From Eutreptiella sp. 'Long Island Sound 2002' (Eukaryota; Euglenozoa; Euglenophyceae; Eutreptiales; Eutreptiaceae): a stretch of 64,000 nucleotides of DNA. Shown here piece by piece: positions 47,601-57,946 of the stretch (within the stretch, counting starts at the first letter, position 1; each line of letters opens with the position of its first letter). Made by a program: the position numbers and the translations under genes. The notes beneath the pieces are model-generated. The model made no database searches. It saw only the letters and a list, made by a program, of their open reading frames with translations, and had not been told where the DNA came from. The stretch is from the NCBI GenBank assembly GCA_964036045.1, contig OZ038379.1, positions 15,202,317 to 15,266,316 on the forward strand, written 5' to 3'.

Positions 47601-50600
47601 CGTGGGTTCGTCAGGTGTTTTTCCTTCCCCCACACAGCGGCGGTTACACCCGAGTTCCTCCGGTCCAGCCTGGGCCACGGGGGGATAGGGACGCCCCGTG
47701 GGTTCGTCGGGTATTTTTCCTTCCCCCACACAGCGGCGGTTACACCCGAGTCCCTCCGGTCTAGCCTGGGCCGCGGAGGGATAGGGACGCCCCGTGGGTT
47801 CGTCAGGTATTTTTCTTTCCCCCGCACAGCGGCGGTTACATCAGAGTCCCTCCGGTCCAGCCTGGGCCGCGGAGGGATAGGGACGCCCCGTGGGTTCGTC
47901 AGGTATTTTTCTTTCCCCCACACAGCGGCGGTTACACCCGAGTCCCTCCGGTCCAGCCTGGGCCGCGGGGGGATAGGGACGCCCCGTGGGTTCGTCAGGT
48001 ATTTTTCCTTCCCCCACACAGCGGCGGTTACACCCGAGTCCCTCCGGTCCAGCCTGGGCCGCGGGGGGATAGGGTCGCCCCGTGGGTTCGTCAGGTATTT
48101 TTCCTTCCCCCGCACAGCGGCGGTTACACCCGAGTCCCTCCGGTCCAGCCTGGGCCGCGGAGGGATAGGGACGCCCCGTGGGTTCGTCAGGTGTTTTTCC
48201 TTCCCCCACACAGCGGCGGTTACACCCGAGTCCCTCCGGTCCAGCCTGGGCCGCGGGGGGATAGGGACGCCCCGTGGGTTCGTCAGGTATTTTTCCTTCC
48301 CCCACACAGCGGCGGTTACACCCGAGTCCCTCCGGTCCAGCCTGGGCCGCGGGGGGATAGGGTCGCCCCGTGGGTTCGTCAGGTATTTTTCCTTTCCCCA
48401 CACAGCGGCGGTTACACCCGAGTCCCTCCGGTCCAGCCTGGGCCGCGGAGGGATAGGGACGCCCCGTGGGTTCGTCAGGTGTTTTTCCTTCCCCCACACA
48501 GCGGCGGTTACACCCAAGTCCCTCCGGTCCAGCCTGGGCCGCGGGGGGATAGGGACGCCCCGTGGGTTCGTCAGGTATTTTTCCTTCCCCCACACAGCGG
48601 CGGTTACACCCGAGTCCCTCCGGTCCAGCCTGGGCCGCGGGGGGATAGGGACGCCCCGTGGGTTCGTCAGGTATTTTTCCTTCCCCCACACAGCGGCGGT
48701 TACACCCGAGTCCCTCCGGTCCAGCCTGGGCCGCGGGGGGATAGGTTCGCCCCGTGGGTTCGTCAGGTATTTTTCCTTCCCCCACACAGCGGCGGTTACA
48801 CCCGAGTCCCTCCGGTCCAGCCTGGGCCGCGGGGGGATAGGGACGCCCCGTGGGTTCGTCAGGTATTTTTCCTTCCCCCACACTGCGGCGGTTACACCCG
48901 AGTCCCTCCGGTCCAGCCTGGGCCGCGGGGGGATAGGGACGCCCCGTGGGTTCGTCAGGTATTTTTCCTTCCCCCACACAGCGGCGGTTACACCCGAGTC
49001 CCTCCGGTCCAGCCTGGGCCGCGGGGGGATAGGGACGCCCCGTGGGTTCGCCAGGTATTTTTCCTTCCCCCACACAGCGGCGGTTACACCCGAGTCCCTC
49101 CGGTCCAGCCTGGGCCGAGGGGGGATAGGGACGCCCCGTGGGTTCGCCAGGTATTTTCCCTTCCCCCACACAGCGGCGGTTACACCCGAGTCCCTCCGGT
49201 CCAGCCTGGGCCGCGGGGGGATAGGGACGCCCCTGTGGGTTCGCCAGGTATTTTTCCTTCCCCCACACTTGGCTTTCGGACCATCGAGGCCCCCGCCGCT
49301 GAGGCGAGGGGGACTCCTTCGCTTTGGGACCATTGAGGCCCCCGCCGCTGAGGCGAGGGGCCCTCTTTGGCTTTGGGACCACCGAGGCCCCCGCCGCTGA
49401 GGCGAGGGGGCCTCCTTCGCTTTGGGACCATCGAGGCCCCCTCTGCTGAGGCGAGAGGGCCTCCTTCGCTTTGGGACCACCGAGGCCCCCGCCGCTGAGG
49501 CGAGGGGGCCTCCTTTGCTTTGGGACCACCGAGGCCCCCTCCGCTGAGGCGAGAGGGCCTCCTTCGCTTTGGGACCACCGAGGCCCCCTCCGCTGAGGCG
49601 AGGGGGCCTCCTTCGCATTGGGACCATCGAGGTCCCCTCCGCTGAGGCGAGGGGGCCTCCTTCGCTTTCGGACCATCGAGGCCCCCGCCGCTGAGGCGAG
49701 GGGGCCTCTTTCGTTTTGGGACCATCGAGGCCCCCGCCGCTGAGGCGAGGGGGCCTCCTGGGCTTTGGGACCACCGAGGCCCCCGCCGCTGAGGCGAGGG
49801 GGCCTCCTTCGCTTTGGGACCACCGAGGCCCCCTCCGCTGAGGCGAGGGGGCCTCCTTCTCTTCGGGACCACCGAGGCCCCCGCCGCTGGGGCGAGGGGG
49901 CCTCTTTGGCTTTGGGACCACCGGGGCCCCCTCCGCTGAGGCGAGGGGGCCTCCTTTGCTTTCGGACACCGAGGCCCCCGCCGCTGAGGCGAGGGGGCCT
50001 CCTTCGCTGTGGGATCACCAAGGCCCCCACCGTTGAGGCGAGGGGGCCTCCTTCTCTTCGGGACCACCGAGGCCCCCGCCGTTGGGGCGAGGGGGCCTCT
50101 TTGGCTTTGGGACCACCGGGGCCCCCTCCGCTGAGGCGAGGGGGCCTCCTTTGCTTTCGGACACCGAGGCCCCCGCCGCTGAGGCGAAGGGGCCTCTTGC
50201 GCTTTGGGACCACCGAGGCCCCCGCCGCTGAGGCGAGGGGGCCTCCTTCGCTTTGGATTCACCGAGGCGGGGGTTTGCGTGTCCCCTCCGCAGACGTGCG
50301 GCACTGCGGATTGGGGGGACACGACCGGAGGGTTAGAGGATGGCCCCGCGCACGGACACCTTCGGCAGAAGTGCCGTGCGCCGGGGGAGGGGGGGGGACC
50401 GGGCCACGGACCAAGCCCCCGTGATCCGCCGGCCAAACGCCGCCCAGTCGGTAGTACCTGGCGGCTAAGGGCCCACACCCGTGAGACTGCGTCCCCCTTC
50501 CCTTGGGGGGGTGGTGGACCGTGCCGGAAGTGGAGCCGGCGCTCCGCCTCGCCCCCCATTCCGTGCCCCTGGGAGGGGATCCGGCTACGTGTAGGGCGGG

Positions 50601-50792
50601 TGCATGCACGTAGCGCGGGCCAGGGGACAAGGGGAGGAGACGAAGAGGAGAGCCGCCGCCATGATGCTTAGCCGGACGGGTTGGGGTGAAACCTCCCTCC
50701 CGGTCGCTTTCCAGACCGTGGGGGGCCGGCGGGCACCATGGGGATGTGCCGCGGGGGCGCCCTACCGGGGGACCGCATCTCCTCCTCCTCCT

Positions 50793-50877
<85 letters not shown>

Positions 50878-53800
50878 CGGGACTGGGCACCTGGCAGGCA
50901 CGTGGGGGTGTCTGGGTCATGAAATAGCGTGTATCACCACTGCGCCCGCCCCAATTTAGAACCACACCCCAGCATCATCAAGATGTTGTCCCATTGTGCT
51001 CCACAAAATCCTTCGTGACACCCTCCACAGCGCCCTCCACAATGCCACCACCGTGTCTAAGCACGACGGCTGGTGCTTGCGCTGGGGGTAGGGGTGGGGG
51101 GGTGCACACCGTTGTAAAGCGGACCTCCGACATTGCCCTTCGCTGTCACGCAACCGTCTGAAGTTCATTCTCTTCTGGTTAGGCGCACTGCTTTGAGCTC
51201 GCGCTGGCCAGCAAGTTGACGCAGAAGGAGTATCGGTTTGACCCTCTTGACGGGAGCGTGAAGGCCCGCAGCATGAGGGAGGAGAAGGAAGGGGACCTAC
51301 TACGGACCAACAGCACTGCGTGCGTGCTGCATCTCCGTGACACCGTGGAGGAGGAGGAGGCCTCCCTTGGGGGGAAGCGCACTTCCCCAGCAAAGTTCAA
51401 ACCAGCAATGCAGCTGAGCTGGGATATCAGCCCAGGTGCGTGTGGAGGCATTTGTACGTGCTGCGGTTCTGATGCTTGTATTGTGTGGCGCTGTATTGTG
51501 CTTGAGGCCGTCTTTGTTGTTGTGTTTTGTGACTGTGGCTGCGATTGTGTTTGTGGCAGTTTGTGAGTGTGTTTGTGGCAGCGTTTGTGATTTTGGTTGT
51601 AGCTGTGTTTGTGATTGTGTTTTTGACCATGTTTGTTATTGTGGGTTTGGATATGATTGCCGTGATTGCTCATTGGGGGAAACACAACGCGCGGTGCGCG
51701 TTTGGGTAGTGTGGCTGACTCTTTTCCACTATCTCCCCCTTGTGTTTTTTCTGAGCACCTCACCAGCTTTGTAACCCCCTCCCCCGGTGAGCCTGTCTGC
51801 TGTGGCTACGGGATAGGGCACTGAGCCAGGCTGCACTCCATGAGGTAGTGAAGCGAAACGCGAAACGGACGAAGCGACTACCCTACGTTGGGCACTCCAT
51901 TGGGTGGTGACTCGAAACGCTAAATGGACGAAATGGGTACCTCGCAGGCTTGGGCACCCTGTGAGGTACATGGCAAGCATTGCATAGTGGCTGCATGCGG
52001 TGCTTGCCCTGCTCTTTGGTGTTGGGCCGTTCTAAAGAGCGGATCTTTCTCCTTTCATCATCAACCAACGCCCCTGCCCCCCCCCCCCCCACGGGCAGGG
52101 GGTGTGGGCGGCTACAACCACCATGCAATTGACGAGGAGGTGGAGTGGAGGCCTCTGTTGTTGTATGCTTACCCTTAGGCCACCGTGTCCCTGCCAACCT
52201 GAAAAATCACTGAACTTTTACGAGACTGCATGCGAAAGATCGCACGTGGTGCGCGTGTTTCCCCCATTGTGTCACACATTGCAGTTGCACCAACAGCACC
52301 AGAGATGCTGATCATCCCCGCACTCTGTATCCTCCAGGGTGGGTTGACCCCGCGGATGCACCATGACAAGCCTCTGGCCCATCAGGTGCGCATTTCCAAT
52401 GCAAGGATCCACCACACGAAATTGTGGCGGCCAACAGAGTGTGCCCCACAGTTCAAGGGGAGGAAATGCCTGAGCAGAGTCTATGTCACGTGGGAAACTT
52501 TGTGTTTCCAATTGACTGTGAAGCCTTACCACAGACATTTCGCGACTCTACAAATTGTCCTGCAGTTGTTTTGGGTCTGCCTGAGTTATACACATGTGAC
52601 GCTCCTTTGTTGCACAAGGACGGCCAAAGTGTGGTCTTCCTCTGAACATGAACTCGTTGTGCACCATTCCATTAGGGTGTGAAATTGTGTGAAATTTACC
52701 ACCGCGATTTCAATAACCTCCGCCAAAACTGTCCCCTGTGGAATTTCTCCCCGGTTTGCACTTCCTCTCCCCTGTGTGATGCCCCTCGAGGACCAGGAGT
52801 GGGGGAGGGGTTGGTGAAGGTTTGAGGGGGGGCGAGGGGGCTTCTGAACCAGGAAGGTTGAGGCGCACCCCAACATACAACTCCTCCCTGACGCGCTAAC
52901 CCCCCCCCCCCCTGCATAAAAGCGGGTATGCAGTAGGTTCTCTCTCTGACAGTGTGTTTGCAACAGTGTGTTTCTGACACACACCAATTCGCATTCTTTC
53001 TCCTTCCCACTCCTCTTTGAAGTTATGTGCTTTGTGCCTTTGAGTAGTTACAATCCGGTAGCTCTGGGTGGGTGGCAGTGTGTAACCGGGTAAGTCCAAA
53101 GGTCCCAACTCCACCTTCGCTTTGCTCACCTTGATGAGGTATCAACCCCCCCCCTCCCCTCCCCGTGTGCCATTGCACAGCGTTGTCTAAGCTCGGCACC
53201 TGCATCTGTGGTCAGGAATATGGGAATATGAGATTACGTGTTGTGAGCCATTTGTCGTGGGAAAGACGGGTTGGGCCATGTCTATGGTAATGTAGCAGCC
53301 CTTAGGGCACCCGCTCACCCCCACGACGCCCCCCGCCGACCCCTTGCTTCCCTCAGCATTGGGTGAGGCCATCTATGCGTCTTGGGCCCGGGCCAAGGCC
53401 TGCATCAAGGACATCGACCTGGTGGTGCGGTGTCACGACGCGTTCGGCAAGGGCGCCATCAAAAAGATGAAGATCAGTCCAGACGCCTGCATCCAACTCG
53501 CCTTGCAGGTCCCTGGGCAATGTACGGGGGGCCTGGGAGCTGCAGCAGCGTGCATGTGACTGCAGTCATGGCTCTAGGGCCCCCTTGCGGGACCCGCTTG
53601 GTCGGTTGGTTGCTGACTCTTCAGGCGGTTTGACACGGGGCGGGAGGGGGGGTCCCCCCCCCCCCCTCCAGCAGCAGCAGCTGTGCTCGGGTTCCAGGGT
53701 CAACATACCCAGAGCCCGAAGTATCTGGGACCGCTTGGCCTATGGCACGAGCATGCTTCACCCGCCGCACCACGGGCAAAATGCCTGGAAATGCAGCGCA

Positions 53801-56800
53801 CAACCGATGGGTAACATTTGGTGATCCGGAAACCCTCTGGCCCTGGGGGCCCATTCCAATCAGAAGTCGTGAAGGGGCACCCTCCACACTTCACTATCTG
53901 GGATGAATGTGAAGCCTGTCAGCGCTGGCAGAGGAGCGGACGCCATGGGACAGAGGGCTGCAGTTTTGAGCAGTGGGCCAGACATCCACAAAATGCCCCC
54001 CCCCCCCGTTCTCTCTCCCCACAAGTGACCCCCATCCACAACAGCAGGTCACACAAAGGAAATGGCACCGAGCACCGGTTGTACTACGCAGTACCCCACC
54101 AGCCTTTCTGGATCCCCCCACCCCCCTGCCCCCGAGTAAGAGGGAGCGGCCACACAGCGCGTGCATCACACTCACGGCCGTTAGCACACTCGGAACCGAA
54201 AGTGTCAGAGCCGCACCCGTGAATGTGAGCCCCCTCAGGGCGCCGGTGTACAGCCGCTTAGCAAGAAAGCAAGAAATGATCACTGATGCCACTGATGGTG
54301 CACTGTGCAGGGTTTTGCCCTTGACTTCCTTCACAAGCAGAATCCTTGACCCCAAACTTTTAACAATGCAAATCCCGTGTGTGTGAAGCATTGCCGACAC
54401 CGGCGTGGGAGGGAGCCAAGGGGCTGAAGCAGAACATGTGAGCCTCGTGATAACTGTCCTACTCTCACCGTCTAAAAATTACATTTCCCCAGTGGCTTGG
54501 GACAAGGAGTGCCGCCAATTTCCTCTTGAAAACTCGAAGCAGTGCGTACACCCACAAGTACCAACTGGCACATTTATTCAACCTTTATCCCCCCCCCCTT
54601 TGCGTTTGAGTGGTTGCAATCCAGCAGCTCTTGGTGGGTGGCAGTGTTACACAGGGTAAGTCTACCAAAGGTTCCACCTGCGCCGTCGCTTAGCTCACCA
54701 TGATGGGTTTGTACCCCCCCCTTCTGTGTGCCAACAGACTGTTAGGTCGCACCAATGTGGATACGATTTGTTCGGACTTTGGAGTGTTTACGCTACTGCC
54801 AACCTGACACCTGAGCCTGATTTTTGAGAGCAAAACAGAAGTACGCTGCTGCCACCGGCTTGACCGTCAGCTATTTGCCAACCAATCTCAGCAATGGGCA
54901 GAGAAAAACAAGTGGTGCACGTCAGGAAGTCTCCAGCCCACGAGCTACCAAGGTTCTGGTAAAGGAATTGTCGTGACTGGTTGGTCAGGCACTCATGCAC
55001 CTGATGGGTCAGGTGGTCGTGTATGTCGCCAGGCTTGAGGAGGCGCTGCCCAAAGCGCGTCGCGCTGTCAGTGAGCTGCATCGGACGTGACCCGGGCTAC
55101 CCGCTGGGGCTGCATCACCTGTGTGTGAGCGGGACGTGAAGGGCTGTGTGTCCCCAGTAGCCAGGGCGGTTTTGTGAGAAGTATGTGAGTAAATGGACAC
55201 GCTCGCACCACAATACACCAATCCTACTGCGATGCAGCATCACAAAAAGCACAAAAAAGTCGAGGCTGCAATCCCCTCACCTCCCCGACCGAGGGCGACT
55301 CCTGATCAAGGTGGTATGTGGTTTTGGCAAGTGGGTGGGTAAGGCAAGACAAATACTCAAGGGTGGGTCATGGGACTACAAAAAGTTGCACTCGGAAATG
55401 CACACACAAGAAACACAGACACACAGACACACACATAGAGGGACGTGATGCCTTCAGGCAATGGACGACATGCATGCGCCTGCAAGCATCAGGATCCTCC
55501 TCCTCAAATTTCTGTGCCTCAAAAAGCAGAGGACCCAGGTTTACCCATAAACCCCAGTTTGGCTCCACCGTCCTTCTTACTACAGTGTGCAGTCCCCGCC
55601 CGTCTGTCCTCCCGCCCGTCAATTGGTCGACTGCTTTGAACTGTGCCTGTGGGAGGGGGAGCAGGGACATCAGCCAAACTTGCCTGAAGTGAGGGATTTG
55701 CACTGTCTGTGCTATTTGCATTACACATCCAACTGCGGTGGCATTCTTCATGGCTCGTCGGCCCTCCTGCATATGATTCATGTCCTGTCCCCATGTCATC
55801 CCCATGTCCCCTCTGCACATGGGGGCGTTTGCGTAAACCCCACCCCCCAAATAGCGTACCCCCCCCAAATAGTGTACCCCCCCAAATAGTGTACCCCCCT
55901 TGGCTTAATAAGCATTTTGCCAAATACTGTACCCCCTTTTCATCACATACAAGCAAACGAAACACAAACAAATTCAGGATACGGTCTCAACACCACTGCA
56001 CAGTAGCTCACCTGAAGAAAGTGGTGATTGTGGTTTGCCTCTTTACATTGGAGACACTGCTGGAGGCGTGGGACACAGCAGCAGAAGGTGCTGCTCCAGC
56101 TCCATCAGCCCCTGTGACACACACATCCGCAAAAGGCAAAGGGGGGTGAGGGTGAGGGTGACAGCGAAACACCCAAATAGTGTACCCCCCCAAATAGTGT
56201 ACCCCCCTGGCCCTATTGAGCGTCAGGCAAATACCGTACCCCGGGGTATGTTATTTGGGGGGGGGGGTTTATCTCATTTGCTTCTTTCTGCAGGTGGCCT
56301 ACTACCGGGACCAAGGCAGCTTCTGCCAGACCTATGAGTCCTGCATGGCCCGCCTGTTCCTGCAGGGCCGCACAGAGACCATCCGCACCGTCTGTGAAGA
56401 GTCCTGCGCCTTCGTCCGGGCCCTTGAGAACCCGGACGTCCCGGCGGTGGAGCAGCAGCGCCTGCTGCGCGCTGCAGGGGAGCGGCACCAGCAGTACACT
56501 CGTGAGGCCATGGCAGGCGGTGGTGTGGACCGGCACTTGTTCGGATTATACGTGGTCGCTGCAGGTGTTACGCCAGAGCCGCAGTGCTGAGCTTTGTAGG
56601 GGGGCAGAGCGTCAATGAGAAATGCGCCAGGCTGGCGGGGGGGTGGGGGGTGGCTACCTATGGGCATGTCCACGGTCCGGTATCCACGGTCTCGCATATT
56701 GTGCTGTCCACAGTTGGCTAAGAGCCAATGTCTATGTCGATGGTCAGGTGTCCACGGTGTCCCATGTTGTGCTGTGTTTTTTGCATCGTTTCTCACGTTG

Positions 56801-56948
56801 TGTCCCCTGATTTCAGACGCCCCCAGGTCTGGAAAATGGTCTGACACTTGCCCCCCCCCCCCTCCCCCCGCCATCATGGGGCATGCAATAATTCTCATGC
56901 CTGTCGCACACGCCGGTGGCGGGAAGGCATGCTGCAGTGGCACAAACG

Positions 56949-56981
<33 letters not shown>

Positions 56982-57946
56982 ATGGGGTGTTGCAGTAGTC
57001 AGTGTTGCTGGTCTGCTTGCAAGCGCTGCGCAGCCTGCTACACCCTTGCTCTTGAGCATTGGTAGCCAGCACATGGTACTGGGCCTGGGTTAAGGGTGGA
57101 ATATGGGAATGGGGGGGCAGAGAGTGGGGTGGGGGGGGCTGCCGAGGGGGGGCGAACCTCCCCCCCCCCCCCCATTTATTGACAACCCCCAACACCTCAA
57201 CCATCTGCCGTGCCTCGCCTCCTCTATATGTGTGTGCAGTGTCCACAAGTGTGGAGCGCAGGGTTCTTTTGTGTATCCACTTCCAACATCCATGCACAGT
57301 GCCTTCCAATCCAATGGCAATGCAACGGAATGTTCAGGGCCCACTGGTACATAGGATCGTTCCAGCTGTGGTTTGGAGCCCTTCGTTACATTTTAAGTGA
57401 TGCCATCAGCGGAGTTTAGCAGTGGTGTAAAAGCAACATTCCAAGCCGTGTTAATGTGTGGTACATAAAAAAAAGAACGTGTGTTGATGACTGTTCCCGG
57501 TGACGTGCGGACGTCAGTTTTACTTAAACATTGGTCCCTCTCATGCGCACAAATGTCTTCAACCGAAAAACGCACCCTGTTAACCGACCTTTGTTACATA
57601 TTTCTAAGGCATGGGCATCGACTCCCCCTTCCTCAACAAAGCGCTGTCGTACAAGTGGAACCTCTCGACCTCCCAAGTGCCGCCGCGGCAGACGGTGAAG
57701 AACACATGGCCCAATGATGACCAGGGCGACGTGTATTATTCCCCGTCGGGCGGGTTCGGGCCGGTGTCCGACGAAGGCTACGGGGTGTCGTACGCCATCG
57801 TGGGGGAGAACCGCCTCTTCTTCCACGTGTCCTCCAAGCGTTCCACTGCCACGACCTCCAGCAGCCGCTTTGTCGACGAGATCTTCCGTGCGTTGAAGGA
57901 TATTCATGCGGTGAATGCTGCGGCGACGGCTTCGGAAACCCGATGA
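29343..57946 (+). CDS. CPT1: Carnitine O-palmitoyltransferase, CPT1 type (eight exons; N-terminus not found)
   Basis: CPT1 transfers long-chain acyl groups from CoA to carnitine, the entry step for mitochondrial fatty-acid oxidation, on the outer mitochondrial membrane in known members. Eight exons joined at GT-AG sites give ~742 residues with every junction phase compatible. Landmarks in order: [18 protein letters not shown] (family N-terminal signature), [19 protein letters not shown] (diagnostic of CPT1 over CPT2), [10 protein letters not shown], the catalytic His motif [41 protein letters not shown], the Ser-Thr-Ser motif in LSTSQVP, and [15 protein letters not shown] near the end. Exon 3 has a Pro-rich insertion of ~35 residues compared with animal CPT1. 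About 100 N-terminal residues are missing from the visible exons. The 16.9-kb fourth visible intron holds a 14.4-kb satellite. Exon coordinates are given separately. Confidence 0.93.
29638..30730. other. CPT1 intron with repeated sequence
   Basis: A ~75-bp sequence beginning GCATGCACGGCCTTGTCTAA occurs at about 29704 and again at about 30311. Runs of 14-16 C or G flank these copies. A weak frame starting at ATG 29929 after a TTTTCAG acceptor is not CPT-like and is unexplained. Confidence 0.6.
30731..30933 (+). CDS. CPT1: CPT1-type gene, second visible exon
   Basis: The acceptor CCTCAACAG ends at 30730 and the donor CG|GTATGCG starts at 30934 (phase 2). It encodes YLEIKSW, NYVSDWW and [15 protein letters not shown], all collinear with CPT1 without a gap to the previous exon. 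Confidence 0.92.
31774..32263 (+). CDS. CPT1: CPT1-type gene, third visible exon
   Basis: The exon starts after GTGCGCAG, which completes the split Arg codon to give QVARAASMIY. It contains [23 protein letters not shown] and [15 protein letters not shown] Pro-rich insert (about LHPPAKRV to PLPPP) is extra relative to animal CPT1. The end at GAG|GTGCTG is inferred from homology; the donor sequence is ordinary. Confidence 0.9.
32264..34084. other. CPT1 intron, simple-sequence rich
   Basis: GGGT/GTGG runs lie at 33141-33179 and 33604-33629, with several poly-C and poly-G runs of 10 or more. No other gene is seen. Confidence 0.6.
34085..34312 (+). CDS. CPT1: CPT1-type gene, fourth visible exon with catalytic His
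   Basis: The acceptor CCGCTCTCAG ends at 34084; the donor ATG|GTGTGT starts at 34313, phase 0. It encodes [26 protein letters not shown] and [10 protein letters not shown]. The His of HSW is the general base of carnitine acyltransferases. The next exon, 16.9 kb away, continues exactly where this one stops in the family alignment. Confidence 0.93.
34313..34820. other. Start of the 16.9-kb CPT1 intron
   Basis: GC-rich. A perfect 15-bp inverted repeat, GGCCTGATGTCACGG at 34701-34715 and CCGTGACATCAGGCC at 34755-34769, with a 39-base loop, lies 51 bases before the satellite. Confidence 0.75.
34821..49268. repeat. 96-bp satellite, 150 complete units plus a partial one
   Basis: ATAGGGACGC starts at 34821, 34917 and so on, and at 49221. 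That is exactly 150 periods of 96 bp. Checks at 39237 (46 periods) and 44037 (96 periods) show the register never shifts. Units differ by a few substitutions. Each contains a donor-like CAG|GTATTT and, 23 bases on, an acceptor-like CCCCCACACAG. The final unit has one extra base and loses its acceptor (CCACAC then TTGG). Open frames of about 4736 codons (plus) and 5068 codons (minus) span the array only because 96 is divisible by three and the unit lacks stops. The array lies inside an intron of the CPT1-type gene, so I annotate it as non-coding. Confidence 0.97.
49269..50265. repeat. 49-bp GC-rich minisatellite, about 20 units
   Basis: GGGACC recurs every 49 bp (49326, 49375, 49424). The unit is GGGACCACCGAGGCCCCC... 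with GCTGAGGCGAGGGGGCCTCC. A few units are 48 bp. It begins within a base of the end of the 96-bp array, although the two units are unrelated in sequence. Confidence 0.93.
50266..51182. other. End of the 16.9-kb CPT1 intron with a (TG)n tract
   Basis: GC-rich sequence, then (TG)40 at about 50795-50874, then unassigned sequence up to the acceptor TTCTGGTTAG at 51182. Confidence 0.8.
51183..51435 (+). CDS. CPT1: CPT1-type gene, fifth visible exon
   Basis: It starts [12 protein letters not shown], directly continuing the HSWGDAPTM exon, and ends MQLSWDISP, matching the family's LQWDIP. The donor CCCAG|GTGCGT at 51436 is in phase 1. The middle ([20 protein letters not shown]) is longer and more charged than in animal CPT1. 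Confidence 0.88.
51436..53356. other. CPT1 intron with dispersed repeats
   Basis: It holds TTTGTG-rich simple sequence (51500-51640) and a CGTGGGAAACTTTGTGTTTC element (52488-52580) also found at 60002-60090. A ~140-bp element at 53035-53170 recurs at 54598-54735 in the next intron. Confidence 0.6.
53357..53508 (+). CDS. CPT1: CPT1-type gene, sixth visible exon
   Basis: The acceptor TTCCCTCAG is followed by the second part of a split Ala codon. It encodes [20 protein letters not shown] and LALQ, closely matching CPT1. The donor CAG|GTCCCT at 53509 is weaker than consensus but gives the only collinear join. Confidence 0.9.
53509..56293. repeat. CPT1 intron with AAATAGTGTACC repeats
   Basis: CCCAAATAGTGTACCCC occurs in clusters at 55846-55937 and 56170-56245. 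The two clusters share an order (two or three motifs, then a TTGGCTTAATAAGC-like or TGGCCCTATTGAGC stretch, then CAAATAC-GTACCCC), so they are direct repeats about 310-325 bp apart. The second copy of the 53035 element lies at 54598-54735. Confidence 0.7.
56294..56564 (+). CDS. CPT1: CPT1-type gene, seventh visible exon
   Basis: The acceptor TTTCTGCAG ends at 56293. It encodes [18 protein letters not shown] and [11 protein letters not shown]. The R-T-E-T segment is conserved in carnitine acyltransferases and is associated with carnitine binding. The donor GCAG|GTGTTA is in phase 1. Confidence 0.92.
56565..57608. other. CPT1 intron with a (CTG)n tract
   Basis: About ten CTG triplets lie at 56950-56980. 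Poly-C and poly-G runs lie near 56850 and 57160. Nothing else is recognised. Confidence 0.6.
57609..57946 (+). CDS. CPT1: CPT1-type gene, last exon
   Basis: The acceptor TTTCTAAG ends at 57608. It encodes [20 protein letters not shown], then [15 protein letters not shown] and [13 protein letters not shown], ending in TGA at 57944-57946. It carries the conserved Ser-Thr-Ser motif. The C-terminus is about as long as in animal CPT1. Confidence 0.93.

Noticed and set aside
34821-49268. CRISPR array
   Set aside because: The unit has no alternating constant repeat and variable spacer; the whole 96 bp is conserved.
34763-49969. Giant repetitive proteins of about 5068 (minus) and 4736 (plus) residues
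   Set aside because: Both follow from a stop-free 96-bp unit, overlap on opposite strands, and lie within an intron of the CPT1-type gene.
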